Both the position numbers and the translations under genes were made by a program. This document shows, piece by piece, positions 1 through 6,946 of a stretch of DNA of 14,557 nucleotides. The stretch spans positions 1 through 14,557 of the forward strand of contig DATHPK010000309.1 in assembly GCA_035483935.1 (NCBI GenBank), read 5' to 3'. Source of the stretch: Bog-473 sp035483935 (GTDB lineage Bacteria > Actinomycetota > Acidimicrobiia > Acidimicrobiales > RAAP-2). A model generated the notes under the pieces. The model was not told the origin of the DNA, did no database searches, and was given only the letters and a program-made list of their open reading frames with translations. Every line of letters begins with the position of its first letter. Positions within the stretch are counted from its first letter, which is position 1.

Positions 1-128
1 ACCCGGGTCCCGGCGGCCAGGCCGGCGACGCCGAACGCAGAGAGCTGTAAGAATTCGCGACGATTCAGAAGGCGCTGCGTGGGGGATAGAGGCGGGTCGG
101 AGCCGCCGTCCGGAGGGAGCGGCTGCAC
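1..128 (-). CDS. Tat-exported protein, N-terminal fragment (runs off left edge)
   Basis: Read on the minus strand, the first bases of the window encode a twin-arginine signal: LNRREFLQLSAFGVAGLAAG, with RR at residues 23-24 when counted from a GTG at 128, followed by a hydrophobic, Ala/Gly-rich h-region. This RREFL motif plus hydrophobic stretch is characteristic of Tat leaders, so the protein is probably folded in the cytoplasm and exported. Only 42 codons are visible, so the mature domain and function are unknown. The frame stays open upstream to another GTG at 194, so the start is uncertain; 128 gives a more normal leader length, but neither GTG has a clear Shine-Dalgarno. It is divergent from the acyltransferase gene starting at 211. 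Confidence 0.6.
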   Translation of the reverse strand, partial: MQPLPPDGGSDPPLSPTQRLLNRREFLQLSAFGVAGLAAGTR

Positions 129-177
129 GAATGGAGTGTACCCACGGCCCTTACCCAGCAGAGTTCGCCGCCCGCTC

Positions 178-197
178 GGGGTGTGTGGCGACACCCC
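178..197. promoter_or_regulatory. Inverted repeat just upstream of acyltransferase operon
   Basis: GGGGTGT (178-184) and ACACCCC (191-197) are perfect 7-bp inverted arms around a 6-base spacer, GTGGCG. It lies in the short divergent region between the Tat protein gene and the acyltransferase, covering where the -35 region of the proposed leaderless promoter would be. It could be an operator, or simply a GC-rich hairpin. There is no run of T, so an intrinsic terminator is unlikely. Confidence 0.35.
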
Positions 198-198
198 C

Positions 199-204
199 TA
201 CCAT
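199..204 (+). promoter_or_regulatory. -10-like element TACCAT of a probable leaderless promoter
   Basis: TACCAT fits the actinobacterial -10 pattern TAnnnT and ends exactly six bases before the GTG at 211, so transcription would begin at or beside the start codon. No Shine-Dalgarno precedes that GTG, which agrees with a leaderless mRNA, a common arrangement in actinomycetes. No convincing -35 is visible. This is an inference from spacing and consensus only. Confidence 0.4.
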
Positions 205-210
205 TCCGGC

Positions 211-873
211 GTGACCTGGGTCCGTACGATCCCCGGACCGCTGCGCCGGCCGCTGTCGCGCCTGGTGCGCGCCACCTGGGACGCCGCCGGCCAGTTGGGG
301 GCCATCGGCCCCGACGACGAGCGGGGGCGCCGGTTCGGGAAGATGGGTCGCGGTGCCTGCCTGATCTTCCCCCAGGGCGCCATCTACAACGAGCACCTGA
401 TCCAGGTCGGCGAGGAGACCATCGTCGGGCCGGGGGTCTGCCTCACCGCGGGTATGGCTCCGGGTCAGGTCATGCCGACCGACCCCGTCGTGTCGATCGG
501 GAGCCGGTGTCTGATCGGACGCGGCTCGCACATCGTGGGTCACTGGGAGATCGTCATCGGCGACGACATCCAGACGGGTCCGTACGTGTACATCACCGAT
601 CAGAACCACACCTACCTCGATCCCGTGGAGCCGATCGGCCGGCAGTGGCCGACGGAGGCGGCCGTGCGCATCGGCTCGGGCAGCTGGCTCGGTGCCAACG
701 CGGTGATCCTGCCGGGCACGCAGATCGGGGAGCATGTGGTCGTCGCGGCGGGAGCGGTCGTGCGCGGCGAGGTGCCGGACCGTTGTGTCGTCGCCGGAGT
801 GCCCGCCCGGATCGTCCGGCGGTGGGTCGAAGGCAGGGGGTGGGTCGACGAGAAGGACCTGACACTGTCGTGA
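211..873 (+). CDS. Left-handed beta-helix acyltransferase (MAT/LacA-like hexapeptide family)
   Basis: A 220-residue CoA-dependent O-acyltransferase of the hexapeptide-repeat superfamily, expected to form a trimer and move an acetyl or other acyl group to a hydroxyl of a sugar or small molecule; the acceptor is unknown. Hexapeptide turns ([LIV]-G-x4) run from about residue 67 to 200. DQNHTY holds the probable catalytic His133, and the C-terminal coil IGSGSWLGANAVILPG through VVAGVPARIV is typical of maltose/galactoside acetyltransferases. The frame is open back to 79, but the extra 44 residues look like non-coding translation. GTG 211 begins VTWVRTIPGPLRRPL, a normal amphipathic start, and sits behind a -10-like box. 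The stop overlaps the serB start by GTGA (870-873), so the two are probably translationally coupled. Confidence 0.82.
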   Translation: MTWVRTIPGPLRRPLSRLVRATWDAAGQLGAIGPDDERGRRFGKMGRGACLIFPQGAIYNEHLIQVGEETIVGPGVCLTAGMAPGQVMPTDPVVSIGSRCLIGRGSHIVGHWEIVIGDDIQTGPYVYITDQNHTYLDPVEPIGRQWPTEAAVRIGSGSWLGANAVILPGTQIGEHVVVAAGAVVRGEVPDRCVVAGVPARIVRRWVEGRGWVDEKDLTLS

Positions 874-2075
874 GCGCGCCTGACGTTCGCGCTCCCCACC
901 TCGTCACGGTGAGCGGGCAGGACGGGCCGGGCATCGCCGCCCGCTTGTTCGCGACGCTGGCGACCGAGGCTGTCGTCGTCGAGGATGTCGAACAGGTCCG
1001 CGTCCACGGCCGCCTTCTTCTGTGCGTGGAGGTCACCGTGGTGCCCACGGCCGCCGCGGCCCTCCGCACCTCACTGAGGCGCGGGTTGGAAGACACGGGC
1101 GTCGACGTGCAAGTCGAGCCACTGGTCGAAGCCGAAATGGACGCAGCGTCCGACCGACACCTGGTGACGGTCCTCGCCCCGGACATCGGTGCCGGCACCC
1201 TCGAGAGCGTTGCCGGGTCGGTGGCGGCGTGTGACGGCAACATCGAGCGCATCGTGCGCCTTGCCCTGTACCCCGTGCACAGCTACGAGCTGACGGTCGT
1301 GGGTGCCGACCTCGACGAACTCCGGCGGCGCCTGGCGGCCGAGGCGGCCCGCCACGAGGTCGATATCGCCGTGCAGGGCGCCGGTCTGCACCGCCGGGCC
1401 AAACATCTGATCGTGATGGACGCAGACTCCACACTCCTGCAGGGAGAGGTCATCGACCTGCTCGCCGAGCGGTGCGGGTGCGGGGCCGAGGTGGCCGCCG
1501 TGACCGAGGCGGCGATGGCGGGCGACGTCGATTTCGAGGAAGCGCTCCGCCGCCGGGTGCGCCTCCTCGCCGGCCTGAAGGAGTCCGACCTCGAGGCGGT
1601 GCGCGCCGCCATGCTGCTCACGCCGGGCGCGCGGACGCTCGTGCGCACGCTGAAGCGGCTCGGCTACGAGATCGCAGTCGTGAGCGGTGGGTTCACCCAG
1701 GTGATCGAGGAGCTGGTCAACGACCTCGGCATCGATCACCTGGCCGCCAACGAGCTCGTGCTCGACGGCGGCATCCTGACGGGTGAGCTGCGCGGGCCGA
1801 TCGTGGACCGGGCCGGCAAGGCGGCGGCGCTGATCCGTTTCGCCGCTGCGGCCGGGGTGCCGGTGGCGCGGACCATCGCGGTCGGCGACGGCGCCAACGA
1901 CATCGACATGCTGGCCGCCGCCGGTCTCGGCATTGCGTTCAACGCGAAGCCGGTGGTGCGCCGCGCCGCCGACACCGCACTGAGCGTGCCGTACCTCGAC
2001 GCGATCCTCTTCCTGCTCGGCATCTCGCGGCGCGAGGTCGAAGAGGCGGATCGGCTGGGAGAATCGCTGCCGTGA
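870..2075 (+). CDS. serB: Phosphoserine phosphatase with tandem ACT domains (SerB2-like)
   Basis: A 401-residue HAD-superfamily enzyme that hydrolyses O-phospho-L-serine to serine, the last step of serine synthesis, in the cytoplasm. Two ACT domains come first (about residues 10-86 and 97-170). ACT1 keeps the ligand-type loop GQDGPG (16-21), whereas ACT2 has a degenerate APDIGAG. The catalytic domain has MDADSTLL with nucleophile Asp184 and acid/base Asp186, SGGF (272-275), Lys317 and GDGANDID (339-346), all hallmarks of SerB. Length and layout match mycobacterial SerB2 and are longer than the Escherichia coli enzyme. Start GTG 870 overlaps the preceding stop, with GAGAAGGA about 12 bases upstream as ribosome binding site; the frame extends much further upstream only as a shadow of the acyltransferase. 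Its stop overlaps the next gene by GTGA (2072-2075). ACT1 may sense serine or another amino acid. Confidence 0.95.
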   Translation: MSAPDVRAPHLVTVSGQDGPGIAARLFATLATEAVVVEDVEQVRVHGRLLLCVEVTVVPTAAAALRTSLRRGLEDTGVDVQVEPLVEAEMDAASDRHLVTVLAPDIGAGTLESVAGSVAACDGNIERIVRLALYPVHSYELTVVGADLDELRRRLAAEAARHEVDIAVQGAGLHRRAKHLIVMDADSTLLQGEVIDLLAERCGCGAEVAAVTEAAMAGDVDFEEALRRRVRLLAGLKESDLEAVRAAMLLTPGARTLVRTLKRLGYEIAVVSGGFTQVIEELVNDLGIDHLAANELVLDGGILTGELRGPIVDRAGKAAALIRFAAAAGVPVARTIAVGDGANDIDMLAAAGLGIAFNAKPVVRRAADTALSVPYLDAILFLLGISRREVEEADRLGESLP

Positions 2076-2755
2076 CGGTGATGGCGCAGGGCGAGCAGGG
2101 TAAGCAAGCCGACAATCGCGGCCAGCGGCCCCTCTTGCGCGGTTGGCTGCACGTCGTCGCGTTCGTCGGTTGGCTGATCGGTGGGCCTTTCCTCATTGCC
2201 GCCGGCCCCGACGCGGGAACGAAGGCGGCGCTCTCCATCTACGTCGCGGGCATGCTGACGATGTTCGGCGTCAGTGCGGCGTTCCACCGGATCCGCTGGT
2301 CGGCCTCGGCCTGGCGCCGCATGCGGCGGGCGGACCACAGCGCCATCTTCGTCGGCATCGCCGGCACGAGCACCGCCGTCGCCAGCCTCGCGCTCAGCGG
2401 CTGGGCGAAGGTGTTCCTGCTCACGTTCGCGTGGGCGGGTGCGGCGGCAGGGATCGCACTGCGCCAGATCTGGCTCGACGCGCCGCAGTGGGTCGTCGCC
2501 ATCCCGTACGTGGTCGTGGGGTGGTGTCCCGTCGTCGTTGCGCCCCAGCTGGTCCGCAGCCTGGGGTGGGCCGGGTTCTGGCTGATGCTCTCGGCCGGCT
2601 TGGCGTACACGGTCGGCGCGCTGGTGTATGCGCGCAAGCGGCCCAACCCGTGGCCCCGCGTCTTCGGCTTCCACGAGGTCTTCCACGCGTGCACCCTGGT
2701 GGGAGCGGCGCTGTTCGCCTACGTCATCGCCTTCGTCGCGCTGCCCCGTTACTGA
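2072..2755 (+). CDS. Hemolysin III / PAQR-family seven-helix membrane protein
   Basis: A 227-residue integral membrane protein of the HlyIII/YqfA-type PAQR family. About seven hydrophobic segments can be drawn (near 24-44, 51-71, 89-109, 112-132, 139-159, 166-186 and 204-224). The family's metal-site signatures are present: RGWLH (His27), SAAFHR (Ser68, His72), ADH (Asp88, His89) and FGFHEVFHACT (His201, His205). In eukaryotic PAQR/adiponectin-receptor relatives such residues bind zinc in a ceramidase-like hydrolase; the bacterial role is unclear, with membrane lipid homeostasis the usual proposal. Start GTG 2072 overlaps serB's stop and has GGGAG ten bases upstream; ATG 2081 is an in-frame alternative. 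It is last in a three-gene coupled set and ends only 7 bp before the stop of the convergent CoA-transferase gene. The name does not imply a toxin here. Confidence 0.88.
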   Translation: MTVMAQGEQGKQADNRGQRPLLRGWLHVVAFVGWLIGGPFLIAAGPDAGTKAALSIYVAGMLTMFGVSAAFHRIRWSASAWRRMRRADHSAIFVGIAGTSTAVASLALSGWAKVFLLTFAWAGAAAGIALRQIWLDAPQWVVAIPYVVVGWCPVVVAPQLVRSLGWAGFWLMLSAGLAYTVGALVYARKRPNPWPRVFGFHEVFHACTLVGAALFAYVIAFVALPRY

Positions 2756-2762
2756 CGGCGGC

Positions 2763-4022
2763 TCAGCCGATCACGCCCTTGGCGCGCAGGGTGGCCAGCT
2801 CGTCGCCGCTGAGCCCCAACTCGGTTGCGAGCACGGCGTCGGTGTGCTCACCGAGCCAGGGCACGCGCGACTCGGGACCCTCGGTGACGTCACCGAACTT
2901 CACGGGAAGCCCGGGGATGAGGACGGGCTGGTCCACCCCGTCGGTCCTCGGGTGCTCGACGAGCATGTGGCGCGCGACCAGGTGTGGGTCGTGCACGACC
3001 TCGTCGTCGGTGGCGACGGGACCGGCCACGAGGCCGGCGGCGTTCAGCGCTTCGCTGGCGGCCCGCTTGGTCTTGTCGTGGGCCCAGGACTCGACGGCGG
3101 GGCGGATGTCGGACTCGAGGTGCTCGAGCCACCCCTCGGGAGTGGCGAACCGGGGGTCGTCCACCCACTCCGGCTTCCCGATGGCACGGGCCACGTCGGG
3201 CCACTGGTGCGGGCGCAGGACCTGGAGCATGAACCAGCCGTCCGTGGCGCGGAACCCGTGGAGGATGCCTGGCCAGGGTGTCCCGATCGGCGCGCCCATC
3301 GACCAGAAGTTGGGGACCACGTCGAGCACGGCCACCATGGCGTCGAGCATGGCCACATCCACCCGCTGGGCGCGCCCCGTCCGGTCGCGCTGGCGAAGCG
3401 CCGCGAGGGTGCCGATGACGGCGAAGAGGGCGGTCACGATGTCGCCGAGCCCGCCCATCGGCGCGCCGATCGGCGGTTGCCCCTCGGGGCGCTTGAACTC
3501 GTAGGCGCCGCTCATCGCCTCGACGATGGCGGCCAGCGCCGGCCAACCGTCGTATGGCGACGCGGCTGCGCCCGGATACACGGGACGCCCGAAGCCCGAG
3601 ATCGACAGGTAGACGACGCGGTCGTGCACCGCCGCGATGTCGTCGTACGCCACACCGAGCCGTTCGGCCGCGCCGGACCGGAAGTTCTCCGCGACGACGT
3701 CGAAGCGCGGCGCGAGACGCAGTACGAGTTCGTGGCCCTCCGGCTGCTTGAGGTCGAGCACCATGGAGCGCTTGGAGAGGTTGTTGCGCATGAAGGTCGC
3801 GCCGTTGCTGCGGCCCTCGGGGTCGAGCATCCTGGGCATCGCACTGCGGCCCAGGTCACCCGTGCCCGGCGCCTCCACCTTGATGATGTCGGCGCCGAGC
3901 CGGCCGAGCAGCTGGGTGGCATAGGGCAGCGCCTGCATCTGCTCGAGGGCCAGGACCCGGACCCCGTCGAGCGGCTTGCCCCAGGGCGCCGCCCCGGGGT
4001 TGACGACGTCGCCCAGCTTCAC
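2763..4022 (-). CDS. CaiB/BaiF family (class III) CoA-transferase
   Basis: A 419-residue family III CoA-transferase, which exchanges CoA between a donor acyl-CoA and a carboxylic acid. The N-terminal half shows the family pattern: LDGVRVLALEQ (18-28), LGRLGADIIKVE (39-50) followed by APGTGD, then MRNNLSKRSMVLDLK (78-92) and VVAENFRSGAAERLG (109-123). Asp158 in SPYDGW is the likely catalytic aspartate that forms the mixed anhydride and then carries CoA. PIGAPMGGLGDIVTALFAVIG (185-205) is the usual downstream helix. Length is normal. The frame is open back to 4313, but real family sequence begins at GTG 4022, which overlaps the amidohydrolase stop by GTGA; no Shine-Dalgarno is obvious, so expression probably relies on coupling. 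It is the last gene of a four-gene operon and may activate the pathway substrate. The acid and donor cannot be named from sequence. Confidence 0.9.
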   Translation of the reverse strand: MKLGDVVNPGAAPWGKPLDGVRVLALEQMQALPYATQLLGRLGADIIKVEAPGTGDLGRSAMPRMLDPEGRSNGATFMRNNLSKRSMVLDLKQPEGHELVLRLAPRFDVVAENFRSGAAERLGVAYDDIAAVHDRVVYLSISGFGRPVYPGAAASPYDGWPALAAIVEAMSGAYEFKRPEGQPPIGAPMGGLGDIVTALFAVIGTLAALRQRDRTGRAQRVDVAMLDAMVAVLDVVPNFWSMGAPIGTPWPGILHGFRATDGWFMLQVLRPHQWPDVARAIGKPEWVDDPRFATPEGWLEHLESDIRPAVESWAHDKTKRAASEALNAAGLVAGPVATDDEVVHDPHLVARHMLVEHPRTDGVDQPVLIPGLPVKFGDVTEGPESRVPWLGEHTDAVLATELGLSGDELATLRAKGVIG

Positions 4023-5254
4023 GCGAGGTCGAGGCCGAGCATCTCGATGGCGTTGCCGCGCATGATGGCGTAGACGTCGTCGTCGCTCAGGTGCTGCACC
4101 ATCTGCTCGGCCACGCTGCGCGTGTCGGGCCAGGTGGAGTCGGTGTGCGGGTAGTCCGTCTCGAACGTGATGCGGTCCGCGCCGATGACTCCCAGCGAGT
4201 CGAGACCGTGCTGGTCGCGGAAGAAGCAGCCGTAGACCTGCCGGTGGAAGTAGGTGGAGGGCGGCTCCGGCACGATGTCCTTCACGCCGCCCCACGCCCG
4301 GTGCTCGCGCCACACGTCGTCGGCCCGCTCGAGGATGTAGGGCAGCCAGCCGATCTGTCCCTCCGAGTACGCCAGGCGCAGGCGGGGGAAGCGCACGAGG
4401 ACGCCGGAGAAGAGGAAATCCGTCAGCGACGCCATGGCATTGCCGAAGCTCAGCGTGGCCGCCACCGCGACCGGTGCATCGGCCGAGGTCGCCGGCATCC
4501 TCGACGACGACCCGATGTGCATGCAGACGACGGTGCCCGTCTCCTCACAGGAGGTGAAGAAGGGGTCCCAGTAGCCGCCGTGGATGCTCGGCAGTCCCAG
4601 GTGGGGAGGGATCTCGCTGAAACACACGGCGCGCACGCCGCGGGCGGCGTTGCGCCGGACCTCGGCCGCCGCCAGGCCGGCGTCCCAGAGCGGGATGATG
4701 CAGAGCGGGAGCAGCTTCCCGCCGCTGTCGCCGCACCACTCCTCGACCATGAAGTCGTTGTACGCGGTGACGCAGGCCTCGGCGAGCTCCCGGTCCTTCG
4801 CCTCCAGGAACGTCTGGCCGCAGAAACGCGGGAAGGTCGGGAAGCACAGGCTGGCCTCTACCCAGTTGGCCTCGTTGTCGGCGATGCGGGCCCTCGGCTC
4901 GTAACAGCCTGGGCGCATCTCGTCGTAGGTGATCGGCGACATGGTCATGTCGTCGCGGTCGAAGCCGACGGCGGCGACGTGGCGCTTGTTGATGTAGACG
5001 AGGTCCTCGTAGACCCAGCAGTCAGCCATGGGACCGTCGGGGTCGAACGTCTGGCGGTACGTACCGCCTCCGATGTGCTCCATCTCGCCGATGCCGCGCC
5101 TCTCAACCTTCGGTCCCCGGTCTTTGAAGCGCACCGGCAGCCAGGTCTGCCACAGGTGCGCCGGCTCCACGATGTGGTCGTCCACACTGACGATCCTTGG
5201 CAGCGGCGTCGTGCTGCCGCGACGCGGGGTCGTGTCTTCGATGAGGTCGGTCAT
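4019..5254 (-). CDS. Amidohydrolase-2 family metal-dependent hydrolase/decarboxylase
   Basis: A 411-residue TIM-barrel protein of the amidohydrolase_2 (ACMSD-like) family, whose members hydrolyse C-N or C-C bonds or decarboxylate aromatic or dicarboxylic acids using a divalent metal. SVDDHIVEP (23-31) supplies the D-x-H metal motif (Asp25, His27), CMHIGSS holds His246, and FETDYPHTDSTWP (364-376) holds the strand-8 Asp367. Where many relatives have a second His after strand 6, this protein reads RLAYSEGQIGW, placing Glu298 there, as in a large actinobacterial subgroup often found beside CoA-linked catabolic genes. There are 11 cysteines, many for a cytoplasmic enzyme. ATG 5254 overlaps the LLM gene stop (ATGA) and has GGAG five bases upstream; a longer open frame upstream is only a shadow. 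The substrate is unknown. Confidence 0.88.
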   Translation of the reverse strand: MTDLIEDTTPRRGSTTPLPRIVSVDDHIVEPAHLWQTWLPVRFKDRGPKVERRGIGEMEHIGGGTYRQTFDPDGPMADCWVYEDLVYINKRHVAAVGFDRDDMTMSPITYDEMRPGCYEPRARIADNEANWVEASLCFPTFPRFCGQTFLEAKDRELAEACVTAYNDFMVEEWCGDSGGKLLPLCIIPLWDAGLAAAEVRRNAARGVRAVCFSEIPPHLGLPSIHGGYWDPFFTSCEETGTVVCMHIGSSSRMPATSADAPVAVAATLSFGNAMASLTDFLFSGVLVRFPRLRLAYSEGQIGWLPYILERADDVWREHRAWGGVKDIVPEPPSTYFHRQVYGCFFRDQHGLDSLGVIGADRITFETDYPHTDSTWPDTRSVAEQMVQHLSDDDVYAIMRGNAIEMLGLDLA

Positions 5255-6111
5255 GGTCGCTCCAGTGTGGCCGCGAAGGGGACGAGGGGGGCCAAGGTGT
5301 CCAGCTGGGTGAGGACGTCGTCCTCGGCGCCGGCCGTGACCCGCAGGACGACCTCGTCGATGCCCAGCCGGGCGTAGTGCTCGAGCTTGGCCTGGTCGGC
5401 GATGGTGCCGAAGGGGACGACGTCCAGCGCGGCCGGGTCGCGGCCCGCCTTCTCGGCCAGAGCCCGCAGGCGGGGCAGGGCCTCGGTGAGGCCGCCGCCG
5501 CCGATCGGGATCCAGCCGTCTGCGTACGTGACGATGGCGCTGAAGACGGACTCGCGGGCGCCGCCGCCGACCAGGGTGCGCACCCGCGGCTGCTGCACCG
5601 GCTTGGGCCAGGACCAGGAAGGCCCGAAGTCGACGAACTCGCCGTGGTACTCGGCCTGTTCCTGCGACCACAGGGCTTCCATGGCGGCGAGATGTTCCCG
5701 GACGACGTGCCAGCGCCGTCCGGGATCGACGCCATGGTCCCGGGCCTCGCTGACGTTCCATCCGAATCCGACGCCGAGCGTCACGCGGCCCTTGGAGAGG
5801 TGGTCGAGCGTGGCCACCTGCTTGGCCAGGACGATGGGGTCGTGCTGGGCCGCCAGGAGGATGCCGGTGCCGAGCCCGATGCTGCTGGTCACGGCGGCCG
5901 CTCCCGAGAGGGCCACGATCGGATCGAGACAACGCTTGTAGTCGTCGAGGCGCACCCCCTGCACCAGCGCGGGCGGCACGTCCTCGCCGACGGGGAGATG
6001 CGTGTGCTCGGGCACCCAGAACGAATCGAATCCGCGGGCCTCGGCGGCGGCGGCCATGCGGTCCGGCGCGACGTCCAGGTCGGTCAGGGCGGCGGTGATG
6101 CCGAGGCGCAC
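5251..6111 (-). CDS. LLM-class F420-dependent oxidoreductase (Rv2161c-like)
   Basis: A 286-residue luciferase-like TIM-barrel protein resembling the mycobacterial Rv2161c/TIGR03619-type group, predicted to use F420 rather than FMN. Visible landmarks are ARGFDSFWVPEHTHLP (25-40), SSIGLGTGILLAAQHDPI (76-93), the strongly conserved KQVATLDHLSKGRVTLGVGF (97-116) with GWNVSEARDHGVDP after it, and VGGGARESVF (181-190). The expected reaction is hydride transfer to or from an organic substrate, such as dehydrogenation or a monooxygenase-type step. The frame is open upstream, but family similarity starts at VRLGITAAL, giving GTG 6111, two bases after the upstream stop. No strong ribosome binding site is seen, so coupling to the isomerase gene is likely. 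It is second of four genes. Cofactor choice is inferred from family; a direct FMN enzyme is the alternative. Confidence 0.86.
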   Translation of the reverse strand: MRLGITAALTDLDVAPDRMAAAAEARGFDSFWVPEHTHLPVGEDVPPALVQGVRLDDYKRCLDPIVALSGAAAVTSSIGLGTGILLAAQHDPIVLAKQVATLDHLSKGRVTLGVGFGWNVSEARDHGVDPGRRWHVVREHLAAMEALWSQEQAEYHGEFVDFGPSWSWPKPVQQPRVRTLVGGGARESVFSAIVTYADGWIPIGGGGLTEALPRLRALAEKAGRDPAALDVVPFGTIADQAKLEHYARLGIDEVVLRVTAGAEDDVLTQLDTLAPLVPFAATLERP

Positions 6112-6113
6112 GG

Positions 6114-6899
6114 TCAGTCGGACTTGAGGGCGAAGTCCGCGAGCGCCCCCTGCTGTGCGGCACCGCCGAGCAATTGGCCGAATGCCCCCTGCTCGCGGCG
6201 GTTGGCCTCGAGGACGGCGTCGCGGCGGGCGGCTCGCATGAGCGACGTGATGGCACGGGTGGCGCGGCGCGGGTGGGCCGCCACCCGGGCCGCCAGCTCG
6301 ACCGTCTCGCCGAGGACCGCCCCGGGCTCGCACGTCCGCAGGGCGAGGCCGAGGGAGACCAGCTCGTCTGCGCCGACCCAGTCGGAGGTGAGGAGGATCC
6401 GTGCCGCGTGCTGCCAGCCCATGGTGGCCGGGAACAAGAGGCTGCTGGCCGCCTCGGCCGGGACTCCGAGCTCGGCAAAGGGCACACGCAGACGGGCGTC
6501 GGCCGCGACCAGGACGAGGTCGCAGTGGGCGAGAAGGGTGAAGCCGAGGCCGACCGCGACCCCGTTGACCGCGGCGAGGAGCGGCACGGACAGTTGCGTG
6601 AGGCAGTCGAGCAGCCCGATGAAGCCCTGCCCGGCGCCCTCAACGGCCGTTCCGGTGGCGATGGCGGCCATCTCCCCCAGGTCCTGCCCCGACGTGAAGG
6701 CGCTACCCCGTCCGGTCAGCACGACGGCCCCGACAGCGTCGTCGGCGTCGGCGGCGCGCAGGGCCGCGGTGAGCTCGAGGTACATGGCGGTGTCGAAGGC
6801 ATTGCGCAGGTCCGGCCGGTCGAAGGCGATCACACGGACGCCGGGCGCGGCCTCTTCGACGGCGATCCGGTGGGCGCCGGACCTGGAGTCCTCGGCCAT
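6114..6899 (-). CDS. Enoyl-CoA hydratase/isomerase family protein (ECI2-like)
   Basis: A 261-residue crotonase-fold enzyme acting on acyl-CoA thioesters. The oxyanion-hole segments are clear: GSAFTSGQDLGEM (65-77) and AAVNGVAVGLGFTLLAHCDL (109-128). The two hydratase glutamates of classical crotonase are missing at their usual places (Thr121 and Phe141 by my alignment). The stretch VPFAELGVPAEAASSLLFP (139-157) instead resembles the peroxisomal delta3,delta2-enoyl-CoA isomerase motif, with Glu149 at the catalytic glutamate. Isomerase activity is therefore more likely than hydration, although substrate is unknown. The chosen ATG 6899 shares its A with the TGA of a short upstream ORF; the longer open frame upstream of it lacks family similarity. 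It is the first structural gene of the four-gene module, and the LLM gene begins two bases after its stop. Confidence 0.87.
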   Translation of the reverse strand: MAEDSRSGAHRIAVEEAAPGVRVIAFDRPDLRNAFDTAMYLELTAALRAADADDAVGAVVLTGRGSAFTSGQDLGEMAAIATGTAVEGAGQGFIGLLDCLTQLSVPLLAAVNGVAVGLGFTLLAHCDLVLVAADARLRVPFAELGVPAEAASSLLFPATMGWQHAARILLTSDWVGADELVSLGLALRTCEPGAVLGETVELAARVAAHPRRATRAITSLMRAARRDAVLEANRREQGAFGQLLGGAAQQGALADFALKSD

Positions 6900-6946
6900 C
6901 AAGTTCGCGGGGCCCCTGCGACAGGGGCATCGGTGGGGTTCATCAT
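6899..6946 (-). CDS. Possible 15-codon leader ORF upstream of the catabolic operon
   Basis: MMNPTDAPVAGAPRT followed by TGA, read from ATG 6946 (a second ATG follows at 6943). GGAG at 6953-6956 lies six bases before the first ATG, a better ribosome binding site than the isomerase gene itself has. Its stop and the isomerase start are fused as TGATG (6897-6901). This looks like a coupling or leader peptide that delivers ribosomes to the first gene. The alternative is that it is chance, or that it is the true N-terminus of the isomerase separated by a frameshift; the crotonase fold does not need it. Confidence 0.4.
   Translation of the reverse strand: MMNPTDAPVAGAPRT

Noticed and set aside
79..210. 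N-terminal extension of the acyltransferase from position 79
   Set aside because: The extra 44 residues have no family similarity, overlap the divergent Tat-leader gene and lie upstream of the -10-like box; GTG 211 starts normal protein sequence.
183..869. Long upstream extension of the serB frame
   Set aside because: It is an Arg/Pro-rich shadow of the acyltransferase in another frame; the ACT domain begins just after GTG 870.
2072..2755. Hemolysin toxin
   Set aside because: The family name is historical; the sequence is a PAQR-like membrane protein with conserved His/Asp sites and sits in a housekeeping context.
2756..2762. Terminator between convergent genes
   Set aside because: Only seven bases separate the stops here (and nine at 11358-11366), with no hairpin; any termination signal would have to lie inside the facing gene.
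2143..4073. Long plus-strand open frames across the hemolysin III and CoA-transferase genes
   Set aside because: They are shadows: no recognisable domains, skewed composition, and the opposite frames carry conserved motifs.
5255..6643. Amidohydrolase frame open for 463 extra codons upstream
   Set aside because: The extension is low-complexity Arg/Ser/Pro translation antiparallel in character to no known family and overlaps two well-defined genes in the correct frame; ATG 5254 has a ribosome binding site.
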